Origin: Harringtonia aguacate
Taxonomy: Eukaryota; Ascomycota; Sordariomycetes; Ophiostomatales; Ophiostomataceae
Assembly: GCA_014183095.1 (NCBI GenBank)
Contig: JACCPH010000004.1
Location: 1-64,000 of the forward strand
DNA length: 64,000 nucleotides
Direction: 5' to 3'
Part shown: positions 10,817 to 22,690 of the stretch, one piece after another
Position numbering within the stretch: the stretch's first letter is position 1
Layout: every line of letters begins with the position of its first letter
Notes under the pieces: model-generated
What the model was told of the DNA's origin: nothing
Databases searched by the model: none
The model's input: the letters and a program-made list of their open reading frames with translations, nothing else
Translations under genes and position numbers: made by a program

Positions 10817-12142
10817 TAGCTATGCTGGTATGTGGAAACTTTACGCTACATTATTAATTTACCAGACAATTGTTTCCAGCCCTATCACTTCGTCTTTTTG
10901 TTGTCGACTGTTGGGTGCTAGTTAAAATTTTCTCGCCTATGGGCAGTATGTCAATTGCCAACGGCCGGTGGTGGTAAGATTTATCGACCGACACATCCAA
11001 ATCTACTGTTTGCCAAAATCCGCAAGGCTTTAACAACATAGTACATCGATTCCTAAAGATTCAGTTACTTTTTAAAGACATAGTGCTTATCAATATGACG
11101 CCTCTAAATTATAATATATGTGTGCTTTGATCGAGAGCAGAACGCGCAGTAGTCTGAGACTGTTCTGTGTCATACATCTACCGGTCCTGTTGGAATAGGA
11201 ACAAGCCGGGAACGGTCAAATAGAGACATCACGATGCAAATTTGAAGGAATACAGTGAAAAGAAAACCAGGGAGAAAATGAAATTGGCAATAGAAACGAA
11301 GAAGATTAAAAATATCCAGCCTTGCCTTGCCCAATGCTACCACAATCAACCCGCGCACTACGTGGTCGAAGGTAGTATCGTGAGATTTGGACTAGCATGA
11401 AGGAGTAGAAGAGTTTCCCACAAATCCACCTAACCCCGCGTGATATCAGCGGAGCTCCGACATAATCCACTTATATTGCTCTTAAGATATCTTACATTAC
11501 GCGCAACACAGACTAATTGCGATATGATGCTCTGCCAGGTGTGTCTGATAAGACTGGCCGTCGGCCAACCTTAAAGGCTGAGCAAGGTTGAGCAAAGGTG
11601 ATCTGATCAAGAGCTGACTCTAGGCTGAGCTAAAGCTGAACCGGCCAGGGCAAGGCCTGAAAAGAGGCTACACGTGGCAAGTCACGCGTCGGGTGAAATA
11701 TCGTGTCATAATACCAAGGCAATTCATTTCGGCTATCGCAGCAAAGGCTGCGGAAAATCGTGCCTGGAGCGTATCGCCGTAGATGACATCAAGGACGACA
11801 ACTCTCTGGAGTGGACCACGATGCCATGGGAGGGCAGCGTTGAGATGTGGTTTTGCGGTCGGTACTCGGAAGTCTATCACATAGAAGGAGGCTGGTGAAG
11901 TTCTTTTATCGTCTTACAGTTTGATTTCTAGGTGCTTTGAGCAAGAACCAAGTTAAAAATAGTAAAGGAATGAGAAAAGAATGAAAAAAAGAAGTAATCA
12001 AGCATCATCACCGTACAGCTCTGACTTTCGAGCCGATTTTTAACCATCGAACGACCCTTTCCCAGAAGATTGCCTCTTGCGGTGAATTTCTCCCCATATG
12101 AAAGACGACTGCGTCGATTATTCCCTGCAAACCAGGCACATT
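10817..12142. other. Intergenic region, partly AT-rich
   Basis: About 1.3 kb with only short open frames. A stretch at 11550-11660 is rich in ggc/gct-ga words and includes another TCGGCCAA (11571-11578) near the inverted ggcc word. An open frame at 11674-11898 (74 codons) has no recognisable motif, and the opposite strand is also open, so neither is called. Confidence 0.45.
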
Positions 12143-14259
12143 TTACGCAGCCAGGATATCTGCCCGGGGTTTTGGTGATAAAAATTGTAGATCATCAGCA
12201 TTCGTATACGCCATGCACTCGTCTCCCTGTGAAATACACCACCATTCCAGTTTTCCGGCGCCTAGTTTGATTTCCATCCACTCCAACATCCCCTTGTTGG
12301 GTACACTGTCAAAGTGGATTGAAGAAACGTATGGAACATTATCCGGTTCATCATCTGAGAAACCAAGGTGTAGAGTGTTTGCGCCGGTCACTTCAAAAGA
12401 CCCCAAAGCCTTATCTAGCCGGCAGGATCCCAGACAAACCGGCGGCAGGGAGTCGTCATACTCGAAGAGCAATCCCGAAATCCGACCCGGTTTTCCGGGT
12501 CCATCTACACGGTACGGCGTAATGCGCATGATGTGGTCCAATCTGGCAACCGCGTAAAAGCAAATGTTCCCGTTCCTATTCATAGATGATACATGTGGCT
12601 CCACGTGTTGAGGGAACGGCAACAGCTCACACACCAGCGACTTCGGATCTGGAATGGCAAGCTGGAAGACGCCTTGTGTCGAAGATACGTTGTAGTATAT
12701 TCGCGATGGTGCATTGTCGGCACGGAGAATACGAACGTAACGGTCGTGTCCTCGTGGCGGCGCAATAACAGAGAGGTACCAAAACATGGTGCGACCCATG
12801 GTGGTCTGTAGGAGAGGCGGATAAACGTTGGCGGTGTATATACTCTTTATGGAGCGGCGGACGAGATTAGTAACACGTTCTCCGGCCCCCATGGGGAAGT
12901 ACAGCCAAAAGGCCTTTCCATCTGTCTCGAAGTCGAAGTAGCGGTAAAATGACAGGTCTTCTCCCCGTCTATGTGAATGTATGGCGAGTACCACAAGTTG
13001 GTTTGGTGCGTCCGGACCCGTGCATGGGCCGTAAAGAATGGAATATCCGATCACATCTGGGGAGTTGCATAGAAACGAAGCAAAGAACCACTCGGGGGGT
13101 TCCAAGTAATACATGATGGTATTGATAACTGACGTCATGATGAGATTGTTGAAGGCAGCTGGGGTCATGGGAGCAATCCAGAAGCTTTCTTCAAAACTTT
13201 CTAATGGTCTTTCAGGCATGATGGCTCTTATCTTGAGCCGCTGCGTACGAGTGCGTCAGTTATGTTGAAAATCACGGGCAGTGTGGATGAGGATGGCGCA
13301 GTATTTCCGATGTTCAATCACTCACATCTGATTCCAGTGTCAGTATATGGTCAAACTCGATGCAAAGGGTTCGCCACCAGTGTATATTTCCGTGATTGTC
13401 ATGCGTTGTGTCTGTTTCCACGGGGAGATTGCCAACATCTGTCCCTGACCGTGCGAAGACCAGTCGAATGCCAAAGTGGTCTTCCATGATGTAGAGTATT
13501 TTGTGTCTCGAAGCACCATCGGAGCTCTTGGGGTCAAGCAGGAGCACATTGTCATCACACCGGACAATTGCATCTTTTCCAGAAGCCATTTTGTTGTTTG
13601 GTCGTTTATTGTTGGTCAGCTGGTACAAATATCGGACACCATCAATGTAGACGTAGTGAGCCCAGATGGGTTTCTGTAGGCTAACACTGAGAGAAAGGGC
13701 TTGTACGTTCATCTAGAGCGTAAGGTTCTGCGAGCCTGAACATAACTGGACGAGGTGACCGGCCACCCTTCTCCAGATCTCCAGGGACAAGTGGACGCCA
13801 GGCATGACTTCCTGCAACTTTTGCTGTAAGAAATCCAAGGTGCGCATCCTTCGACGTCGGTCTTCGCTCAGTGGTGGCTTGAAATGGTACTGCATGGTGT
13901 CTCTGAATATTTCAGGCGGCAAATCAACAACGAACTCAAGGCACGACTCGTGATACCCGGGCGCCGTGGGGATGTTTTCTGGGCTCGGGATGCTATCAAA
14001 GAAATTATGAATTTGTAGGTAAAGATGAGTGTCGTAGTTCGTGTCATTTCCATTGTATGTATATGGAAGCGATGGTTCTCCGTAATAAACTGTACCCAGT
14101 GCCGTCAGCTTCATTTTTCTCTGTCGCATTGTTTTCACCAGGCCGCATACCGACGACAACACGTGTTCCTAGTTCAAATGGGAAACGGCACAAACAGCAT
14201 CTCCCGGAAACATAGACATGCTCCTTGTAAGATCTATCCTTTCTTTCAATCGACGACAT
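12143..14259 (-). pseudogene. F-box-like fungal protein gene interrupted by one in-frame TAG
   Basis: Reconstructed exons complement(join(12143..13240,13326..14089,14151..14259)), 656 codons. The intron at 14090-14150 (GTATGC, GCTGAC, TACAG) and that at 13241-13325 (GTGAGT...GCAG) preserve frame. The N-terminus shows a CLCRFPFELG segment. An F-box-like helix (SLEIWRRVAGHLVQ) lies near residue 150, followed by an IWAHYVYIDGVRYLYQL block typical of large Sordariomycete F-box families, and a long beta-rich C-terminal part of unknown function. The only defect is TAG at 13713-13715, directly after NLTL; the frame stays open for 490 codons beyond it. A 54-nt intron ending at that TAG (CTCTAG) is conceivable but would need a poor GTGGCC donor and would remove part of the F-box. 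F-box proteins link substrates to SCF ubiquitin ligases. Confidence 0.65.
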
Positions 14260-14596
14260 TTCCTGGTATTTTTTTTGGGGGGGGGTTGATAGTAGAACGA
14301 GGCGAAAGAATGATGCGTGGGGTTGTGTTATGACAATTGCTGCTGCCGCCTTCTGATATTCTTTGGTAGAAATAAAGCATTGATTAATAAACATGACGTG
14401 CAGCTTTACTTTTTAACGAGTTGCGAGCATCAAAAATTATGTCACCGAAATGTTTCTTTTAATTTCATACCCTGTTTTTGTGCCTTGGTGCCTTTTTTTT
14501 TGAAAAAAAAAAAACTCAATTTTTGCTTGATAACAGCAGAGCTCAGCGACGTTTCCGAAGAGCATGTGTATGGCAACTATTTATTATTTCGAGTGT

Positions 14597-14874
14597 TGTC
14601 GGTTCACTGCAGTCAAAAGTAGGGGATTGCAATCCAATAAAGTAGTTTTGAGACACCGCTGGCCCTGTACAGCCGTAGGTGAGTGTCCTACAGGTACAAT
14701 GGTCAATTTGGTCAGTCTCGTTCTTGTTCTTGAGGGTTGAAATCTCTGCCAGGGGCCACGTAGCCACTTTATACAGGGATTTCACCCCCTATTCAGAGGT
14801 CACGTGGCGAGCCTCGCGATGGCGTGCCAGCGACCTTACTGAACCGAGAGCCTAGTCCTACTAATCTACCCACA
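14597..14874 (-). mobile_element. Solo LTR (copy 3) with 5-bp target duplication AGTGT
   Basis: A 278-bp element starting tgtcggttcac on the plus strand and ending cccaca, i.e. TG...CA, flanked by perfect duplications AGTGT at 14592-14596 and 14875-14879. It shares the gtgagtgtcctac/ggtacaatggtc block and the terminal tgtcggttcac with the LTR at 29-341, in the same orientation as that copy. It is otherwise strongly diverged, indicating an old insertion. Confidence 0.85.
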
Positions 14875-14879
14875 AGTGT

Positions 14880-15408
14880 CGTATTTTGCAACTTGAGATA
14901 GCATACAAGCGTGGTAAAACATTGCAACGTGCAGGTGCCGTTGAAGAAGAGAAAAATGAATGATTGTCGCATTTCCTACGTTAATGGATTTAGCAGCTTT
15001 ACCATGACGATAGTGGTTAGAACAGAATACAGCTTTCCACCCGAGTGCTCAAGAAGAACCCCAGCAGCGAGCGTATATCCCGGCGTTTCCCACCGCGTAT
15101 GACGGTAAACAGTAATTCGTGACGAAGTATTCAACTCAACCACTTTTTCTCTGCCTCTGTCTCTGAGAGAATACGATTCGCTGTAGGTTACAAGACTCCA
15201 GCAGTCGAAAAAGAGTCACAGCAGAGGTTATTGCAAGCGATGTATTCTAGGGGCCAACGAGATGTTGTAGTAAAACCGTGATGGTCTCGCATCTGCGTCG
15301 ATGCTGCCATAGACCTTCTATCGTTTAATATGTCGCTTCTTCTATCGGTAGTTTGCTTGTTTAGAAGAACCTGAATCTACGACACTTCTCTGTCCATCTG
15401 AATATGTT
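14880..15408. other. Intergenic region, nothing recognised
   Basis: About 0.5 kb between the solo LTR and the orphan gene. Short open frames only, no repeats or splice-consistent exons found. Confidence 0.4.
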
Positions 15409-16099
15409 CTAGATCCGCTCCTCAAAATTTGTTAGGAAGTACGGCCAGTCTTTCACGTCGGGACCCCTGTTGAACGTATGTAAATCATTTCCACGCAGCT
15501 GGTGGACAGGCATAGTGACCAGTTGGTCAAGGTTGTTCCAAGAATAGTACAAAAGTGCTACACTGTGTATACAGATATGAATACAAATTGTCCGGTTTAT
15601 GGCTTCCAATCTCTTCCCGTTTTGTGCCTAAAGTAAAATGTGTAATGTGATAAGTCCTAGAATAATTGTTTCATGAAAATAGACGTGATGTTTTTACACT
15701 GAACTTTCACGTTATTCTGTACTATGTGACGGAAGTCCATCCTGTGAGTATGTCACTATCCACTGCTCACGACGGAAATACCGTATATCCACTCCTCTTT
15801 CCATGGTGCCGGCATCCAGCTGCGACCCCCCCGGCCCCAGTGCCCGCGCTCCGGCCGCACCCGTGTCAGATCAGATTCTGAATAATAGTAACAAGCGTCG
15901 GGCATGATGTAATTCTCTTCACAAAAGACGACACGGAACTTGGAGCACACATCGTATTTAATCAGCGTGGCTCCTACTTGGTTGCTTGTTAGCTTGACAT
16001 CGAAGTGCTAATATTCCTTTTAGATACTCTTCCCATAGCATGACGACGTGAAATAGTTCTCCGACTACGCTTGCGAGGTCTCACCGGCTGACTAAACAT
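15409..16099 (-). CDS. Small spliced orphan gene, unknown function
   Basis: I do not recognise the family. A coherent three-exon model, complement(join(15409..15627,15771..16007,16085..16099)), gives 156 aa with all junctions in phase: exon 1 encodes only MFSQP (donor GTGAGA), exon 2 starts HFDVKLTSNQVGATLIKYDV after ATTAG, exon 3 starts AQNGKRLEAINRT after TTTAG. The product looks like a folded domain: alternating hydrophobic strands, few low-complexity segments, many aromatics (CYYYSESDLTR, MPAPWKEEWIYG, DVKDWPYFLTNFEERI). No signal peptide or membrane helix is visible. The 5-codon first exon is the weakest part of the model. It could also be a decaying fragment of a larger gene. Confidence 0.45.
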
Positions 16100-18046
16100 C
16101 GACCTTCCGATTCTGGCCACACCTGGCGACTGATGGAAAGCAACGGGCGTTTTGGATCCATTTTCAGATCTGAAGACAACAAATGGCCCGTGAAGCAATG
16201 AGCACTGTGCTATTTATATCTATTTGGATCTCAGATTTCTTCGGTTAAGCTAGCCCTGCACGTATCTTACCAGCAAGAATCGATGAAGCGGTCAACAGCA
16301 GATGTGGATTGGATTTGCCAGCTGAAAAGAGCACTGCCATCTAAGGCGCCAACCAGAGGAAGTGTGGCGTTGCTGACCTTTTCTGTGGCTGTCACTGTCT
16401 GCTAGTGATAAAAAATGGACAAAGACCGTCGCATAGAGCTGAAGAGCTGAAACTGACAGCCGCTGCTAGTCACTTCGGGCGCCGCCGCTCGCGTCATTCC
16501 ATCTGTTCTGCTGCCGTGCTCCATTCGTCTCGCCACACTTGCAGGACAATACTTGTATTTGTACAAATACGAGTGCAGTTAACACGTCGCAGGTTCAGCG
16601 TTCATCCAGGTATGCCATGAGAAACTCTACTAGTAATCCTCGTATTCTAGCTTTAGCTAAGAAAGAGCGCACTGTTTGATGTACAATTCTGTCGCACACT
16701 TGCCTCTGCTTCTTTTTGCTTTGCTTTGCTTTACAAAGAGCTGAACCCTTATCTTCACCGAAACCTATCCACTTGTGCGACCCGCTAGGGGCGGGAATCA
16801 CATGCAAGATTAACTAGTTTGGAAAAAAAAAAAAAGACGACACGGACCAGGTACGAGTACGAGCACTGTTTCTGCATAGCTGCATATCGGGAGAAAAAGC
16901 TCGCCTTCCACGACCAGGAGCTGCTGCGTAGAAAAAAAAACGGAGCTGCCCGTCTCCCAGCGACCAGCCAATCCATTTCTACACATTGCGGGTTGCTTTG
17001 TTCCCCAGCTAGAAGAACGGGGCCAAGCACGCCAGACACACCAAAACGGAGTCGTCACAGGCCATTTTACCCGCCATATCTGCTACCTAGACAGCACAAC
17101 AGGTGACGACGACCAGGATTGGCATCGCTGTCTACCTGTCGCCCCTGCCGTCAAGACTTTTCTTTCCGTCCGACTCCTTCTATCTCCCCACATCTTTTTT
17201 CTTTTTCCCAGACAACCACATTTTGTAAACCACACACACAATCCCGAGCGACCTTTTTTTCCTCCCATCCTCCTTCAACCACATCAACAAGGTATGTTCC
17301 ATTGCCCTGATCACATCTCCGACTTCCCTCCTGGCTCTTGGCCTCTGCCTTTTCCGCCGACGCAAAGTACCGCGCAACCCTATCGCCTCAGCTGTGCCGT
17401 GTGACCCAGCCGTCGCCCCCCAGACCCCAAGCAGTGTAGTCATCTTTCCATCCCGTCCGTCATCACGAGCCACAGTATTCGCAGCCGAGCTTCACAGGAG
17501 GCGCAAGTCACAGGATACAGACCAGCAGCAGCTGCCGCCTGGCCCTGCAGGATCTGGTGGACCTTTCTGGAACCCTTTTCGGACCCCCTTCTCGGACCCT
17601 TTTTGGATCCTCTTTTTTGGGGCCGTGACCGTGTTTTGAAAGCTGCCTGCTGTTCATTTCTACCTCGCTTGACAATGTGGCCACTTATCGTTGCCATCCT
17701 TTAATGCTCTTGTTCAAGCCGCACTGCTCTCTCTGCCTTACCTCGCTCCTTTTCTGCTTGTCAAGCCTCTTCTTTCTCCTATTCTCCGCTGCATCTGCCA
17801 ATAGCCCCCTTACCTTGAAGCCGGCTCTTTTCGCGCGAAGCTAATTTCCATCTTTCTACTTTGGCGCAGTCTCGATAAGGACCGGAAACCCTTAAAAAAA
17901 ACCTCTCTAGTCTCAGCTCGTGTGACCACTTTCTTCGACCTTTTTAACACCTGCCATCCATCGCCGCGCTGCGTATTCGAACCCTGCCATTTTCGCTGCC
18001 GAATCCTCCATCTCGTTCTCCCTTATCGCACAATCAACTCACCGCC
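16100..18046. other. Intergenic region and long reticulon leader
   Basis: About 1.9 kb. The left half shows nothing recognisable apart from short A or T tracts (for example 16823-16835). From about 17120 the plus strand becomes C/T-rich, as expected for a fungal promoter and 5' untranslated region of the reticulon gene. A GTATGT at 17292 would suit a 5' UTR intron donor, but the acceptor is not certain. Confidence 0.4.
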
Positions 18047-19253
18047 ATGTCAACCACATCTAGCTCTTCTGCCTCCAACGGCAGCAGCACCGACGACATA
18101 ATCAGGACCAGTGAGGTGTGTGGCCTCCTCTATTATCGTTTCCCTCTGCTGAAGATTTCATTGGGGGACATCCACAACATCCGCCATCATTCCACAAGCT
18201 AACAATAAATTCTTTCGCAGTGCCCCTTGCATACAAACAGAGCCCAAGATCTGCCCGACCTCAATACTTACTCTTATCCAGGCCCTGGCGCCCCGACAGG
18301 CAAGCCTGTGCCGATCCCTCCCCCTACCGCCGACGAGGAGCAGTACGCTCATTATCACTCGTATTTCTCGTCGCTTCTGGCATGGGAAAACCCTCGTGCG
18401 TATAATACTACCAGGTCACAACGAGGACAAGACTAGGAAACTGACCAACTGCCAGGGGCTTCCGCTATTGCTTATGCCTCGATCGTCACCTTCATCCTTG
18501 CGGTTAGATACCTGGATGTGCTCCGGTGGGGCTTCAAGCTGACCTGGGTGCTACTGGGCATTTCCCTGGGTGCTGAGATCGCCGGCAAGCTGGTCCTTGG
18601 TAACGGCTTGGCCAGCCAGTTCCGGCCGAAGAAGTACTACACTGTGTCTCGCGAGACTCTGGATCTCCTTATCGGCGATGTCCACGACCTGGTCAACTTC
18701 CTGTTCATCGAGTCCCAGCGCATCTTCTTTGCAGAGAACATCTACGCTTCGGCTGCTGTACGTTTCCTTGATCCTCTTTTTTGTCTATCTTCCTGGTTAG
18801 TGTTTTTGCTGACCGCCATTCCGCCAGGCCTGCATTGCCGCTTTCGTGTCGTACTTCCTCGTCAAGGTTGTCCCGTACTGGGGTCTGGCTTTGATTGCCA
18901 CGAGCGTCATGTTCATCACTCCGCTCATCTACGCCTCCAACCAGGAGCTCATCGACGCTCAGATCAAGAACGCCTCGGACGTCGTCAACGCCCAGACCGC
19001 ACAGCTCCGCCAGGTTGCCGGCAAGCACGCGTCGCACGCCTCTGAGATCTCCAAGCAGTATGTGGGCGACTACACCGCCCGTGCCCAGCAGTACCTGCGC
19101 GGTGGCGCTGCCAAGACCCCGACCTCTGCCGTTGCCTCTGCTCCGTCTGCCCCTACCACCGCTCCCTCGAAGCAGTACAGCGAGGACGACTTCCCCGCTG
19201 CCCCTAAGAAGGACCTCGCGGCGGAGAAGGAGCCCCTCGTTGCCTCGTCGTAA
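18047..19253 (+). CDS. Reticulon-like ER membrane protein
   Basis: Four exons, join(18047..18115,18221..18395,18456..18757,18828..19253), 323 aa. The reticulon homology domain is visible: a Tyr/Trp-rich entry (HYHSYFSSLLAWENP), a first long hydrophobic hairpin (about residues 85-120, IAYASIVTFILAVRYLDVLRW), the hydrophilic loop, and a second hairpin (ACIAAFVSYFLVKVVPYWGLALIATSVM split over two exons). An amphipathic helix (KNASDVVNAQTAQLRQVAGKH) and a Ser/Ala/Pro-rich tail follow. Reticulons bend and stabilise tubular ER and the nuclear-pore membrane. The start lies in a good context (accgccATGtc) after a C/T-rich leader. It is most similar in design to yeast Rtn1. Confidence 0.9.
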
Positions 19254-20325
19254 GGCGAGGCTATCTGGGATCCCCATCTCTTCGTTTTGTGGCAGTCCGA
19301 TTCTATATAATTCCTGGTTTCCTTTTCCCGGCTGGCCGACATTTTCCGGTTAATGGACGATAGACTGCACCTACGAGGGACACAGCCCGACCTTCTTCTC
19401 CTTGACGGAAAGGAACAGCGCTGCATGACAAGATTACGAGCAACGGCAGAAATGTGCTTTCGCGTGAAAGGGATTCGGAGCGAGGAGCGAGGAAACGAGT
19501 GCGTGGTTCGATCAGATGCGTTGGATTCGGCTTCATTGCTTGACGGGTCAGCGGAGGAGGCAAGGGCCAGAATGTAAGAAATTTTTGTTTCTGTGAGAAT
19601 GGTCGGACGGGAGAATGCGGCTGCAGTCCCTTGACCAGTTTGCATACTTCCCCTCTTGTTCTCTCTTTTGTCCCTTTTGGTTTCCCTCGCATTCTTTTTT
19701 TACTGGAATTTCCTCTACGAATATATGAGAAGAGGTCATTCGGGGGCTTTCTTTTTTTTTCACTAGCCTTTTCTTCTCCCCCGTTTCTGGCCTCTCCTAA
19801 CCCGAGGCGTTGCGTCTTCATTTGCTTCAGAGTTTTGCTCGTTTGTTGGTCGCTTCTATGTTGCTTTTTTTTGTGGACTTATGGTTATTGCTTATACTTT
19901 ATATTGCCCGCTACGCCTTGAAACGTGCCTTATGTATCTTTACAGTTTAGAGTGAACATCAAAGTGTAGTCTTTTTGTACTTTTTGGGCCGTGCTGTTGC
20001 CTCCAATGTGACTGACTGATACACGAATTGGCCGACGATGCAGCCAAAGATGCTGGATGTGTCCCGACCTGCGCCAACGCCGTTGAAAACAAAACAAAAC
20101 AGATATACAAAGCAATATTCCTCACCCGGCTCCCATATTGACGTCGCGCCATGCTGCATCTCTCTCCCTCTTTTTTCGATCTTCCCTTTTGTGACGGCGG
20201 CCGCAGAATATGACCCCGGAGAAAAAAAATGCAAGATAACTTTTGTATCGCTCCCCCCCCTGTTATTAAAAGAAAATAGACCAAAAAAAATCAGCTACGA
20301 GACAGGACGCGCTCCCTCCCTCTTC
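19254..20325. other. Convergent intergenic region
   Basis: About 1.1 kb between the 3' ends of the reticulon and PQ-loop genes. It is rich in T tracts (19690-19770) and A/C homopolymers (20221-20290), consistent with 3' untranslated regions. No gene is supported; the overlapping open frames on both strands are short and motif-free. Confidence 0.45.
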
Positions 20326-21731
20326 TCAGTAGTGGTTCGACATGTTGCGCTGCAGGATCGGACGCTGGTCCCACCGGGGGTCGTCCTCGTCCTCGTCGTC
20401 CTCGTCTTCGTCACTGTTGTTGTCATAGTCGTCGCTGTCGCCATCGACCTCGGTCTCGGACTCCTCGTCGCCGCCCTCGACGCGGTAGAGGAAAAACTGC
20501 ACAAAGATGCCCATGTCTAGCAGCAGGGTGCCGAGGCTGCCGGCGAGCCACGACAGGTTGACGAGCAGGTAGCGGCCGTAGCGGCGGCGGGCCTCGCCGG
20601 GTTCGGTGCAAGAGTCTCCGGCACACCCGTCGTAGGCAAAGATGGACAGCACGTACGTTAGGTTGCCCAGGCAGGCAAACAAAAAGAAGAGCATGCTGAC
20701 GCCCTCGGTCGACTGCCGCCGCCAGTTGAGCAGCAGCTGCGGCAGCCGCGAGCCCAGATACAGCGCCGCGCAGAGGTAGCCAAACACCTGGCCCCAGGCG
20801 TTGAGGGCGAGACCGCTGTCGCTGTCGCCGGCACCATTGTCACCATTGCCGTCACCGCCGCTCCCGTCCTTCGTCCGGCTGTGGCCGCTGCTCAGGTACC
20901 ACCCGGCCACGCCGGCGGCGCACACCATGAGCATGGCGACAATGTTAAAGGCGGCGGTCTGGAGGCGGGCGGAGAGGAGGCTCGAGGGGCGCGCCGGCGC
21001 GGCAGCGGGGGTTGGTGCCGGCTCGGCGTGTTGATGGTGGTGCGCTTCGTGGGCAGTATGGCTGCCGGCCAGGTCGTGCACAAAGGGAACAGCAGGCGAC
21101 AGGGCGGACCAGTTGGAGCCGCGGCGCTCGTGGGGGTTGTGTTGGCTCGACGCCGCCGCCGCCGCGGCGCTGTCGTCGGTGTGCGCCTTGGCCAGCAGGG
21201 CCGTGCGCTCCGTCGCAGTGCTGACGCTGTTGATGTCGTCGTCGCCGCCGGTGGGAGTAGCGGCTGCAACGGCTGCCGCCACGCGCCTCGCCTTGTTCTT
21301 CTTGGCCTTGGGGGGAGCCACGTCGTCGTGCCAAGTGAATCCGCGGTAGTAGAAGCACTGGCCGAGGAGGACAATGTCGGCAATGGTGTAGTAGAAGGCG
21401 AGGATGATCATGGTGGGCAGCACGCCCTGCAGGACGGCGCCCAGGATGTTGAAGACATCGCCGGCCAACCACACAATGACAAACTGCAGTGACAGCCCGT
21501 CGGCGCTGCCCCGACGGAAGTTTTCGATGATCTGCGGCGAGAAGACGACGACCCAGCAGGCGATGGAGACGGATCTGCACAGAGCGGGTCAGCCAGTGAG
21601 CGATTATCAGAAGGTAGCAGACAAGAAAAGAAAATATGGGAAGACAAGGGGGAAAAAAAAAGAACAACGCACCCGCAGATGCCCGAGATGGCCTCAACGT
21701 CGAGGTTGAGGGGTCCTGTTGGCGGAACCAT
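20326..21731 (-). CDS. PQ-loop repeat vacuolar transporter (YPQ/PQLC2-like)
   Basis: Two exons, complement(join(20326..21574,21673..21731)), 435 aa. Two PQ-loop repeats are clear: the first contains VVFSPQIIENFRRGSADGLS (about residues 29-48) and the second SRLPQLLLNWRRQSTEGVS (about residues 310-330), each in a three-helix bundle, giving seven membrane helices. The central loop (about residues 105-225) is long and rich in Ala, Ser and His. The tail is acidic (DEDEDDEDEDD). Yeast Ypq1-3 and mammalian PQLC2 export cationic amino acids from the vacuole or lysosome, and that is the likely role here. It is divergent from the NADH pyrophosphatase gene across 959 bp. Confidence 0.88.
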
Positions 21732-22690
21732 GGCGTGCTGGTCTGGTGCTGCGAGCACAGCTAAAGGCGGGCCGTGAAAAGAGAGATGACCGAACTTCGG
21801 AGGTGAGGTCGGTAGGCGGAGAGGGATTGTCAGCCGAGACCCTGCGGCTGCCGAATTGGAGATTGTGATACTCAGCGGTGGAAGAGAGTGAAGAAGAATT
21901 AGAGAGAGCGACAGAAGGAATGAAGATGGAACCACCAGCAGCTAGTATGATTCCTCGGCAGGACTAAGAGGAGGAGAGAGGGAGGTAAAGGCTGCCTCCG
22001 GGGAAGAGCGAGTCGACCAGACGGAGCTCGCCAGGGCGCTTGTGACTGGCAGAAAAAATGAAATGAGCGAAAAATTTCGCCTGTCTCAGCCAGGGGGGCT
22101 GATTGATATCATCTCACCGCCTTCCTGTTGCGGTGAGCGCATTCATGCGACTTTTGCGGGGTATCGTTATTACGACGAGAGAGGTGGACGGCGTGGCCGA
22201 GGAAGCGGAAAACGGTCGGATTTGAAATAGAATAAGACAGTGGGCTCGGAAGTATGCATGCTTTTACCTGTCTACCTATTTGTGCCCAGAAGAGGCGAAT
22301 GGAACCATGTAAAACGAAGTCGACGTCGACCACAAAGTCATAGCTCCCAGATTCTCTCCTGCCACAGGCGGTGACTTCATTCCGAATTACTCATCAGTGG
22401 ATTAAGACCGACCGAACTATCACCGCACGCCGAAAACCGCACCCCCGCGCACAGGTTTGGTTCCTGGTGCTGATTACACAGCAGACCGGCTTTCCTTTTC
22501 ACAGGCAGAGTGGTAGCAGACGGACGCTCGACTTGGCAGCATCAGTGTGCGTGTTCTTGTTACTGTCTCTGAGTATCTCCCCTCCTTCGACAGCTGGCGG
22601 CAGAACCGGAGGTTTAGAAATCCATCGCGTCAGAGCCGTCACATAAGGCGTCTGCAACAAAACACACACCAAATCCCGTCCCTCACAGCC
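21732..22690. promoter_or_regulatory. Divergent promoter region, PQ-loop / NUDIX genes
   Basis: 959 bp between divergent starts. A purine-rich block at 21890-22010 faces the PQ-loop gene and a C/T-rich leader faces the NUDIX gene. No specific operator motif could be defined. Confidence 0.4.

Noticed and set aside
19500..19520. ggttcgatc resembling a tRNA B box
   Set aside because: No matching A box, acceptor stem or anticodon arm around it.
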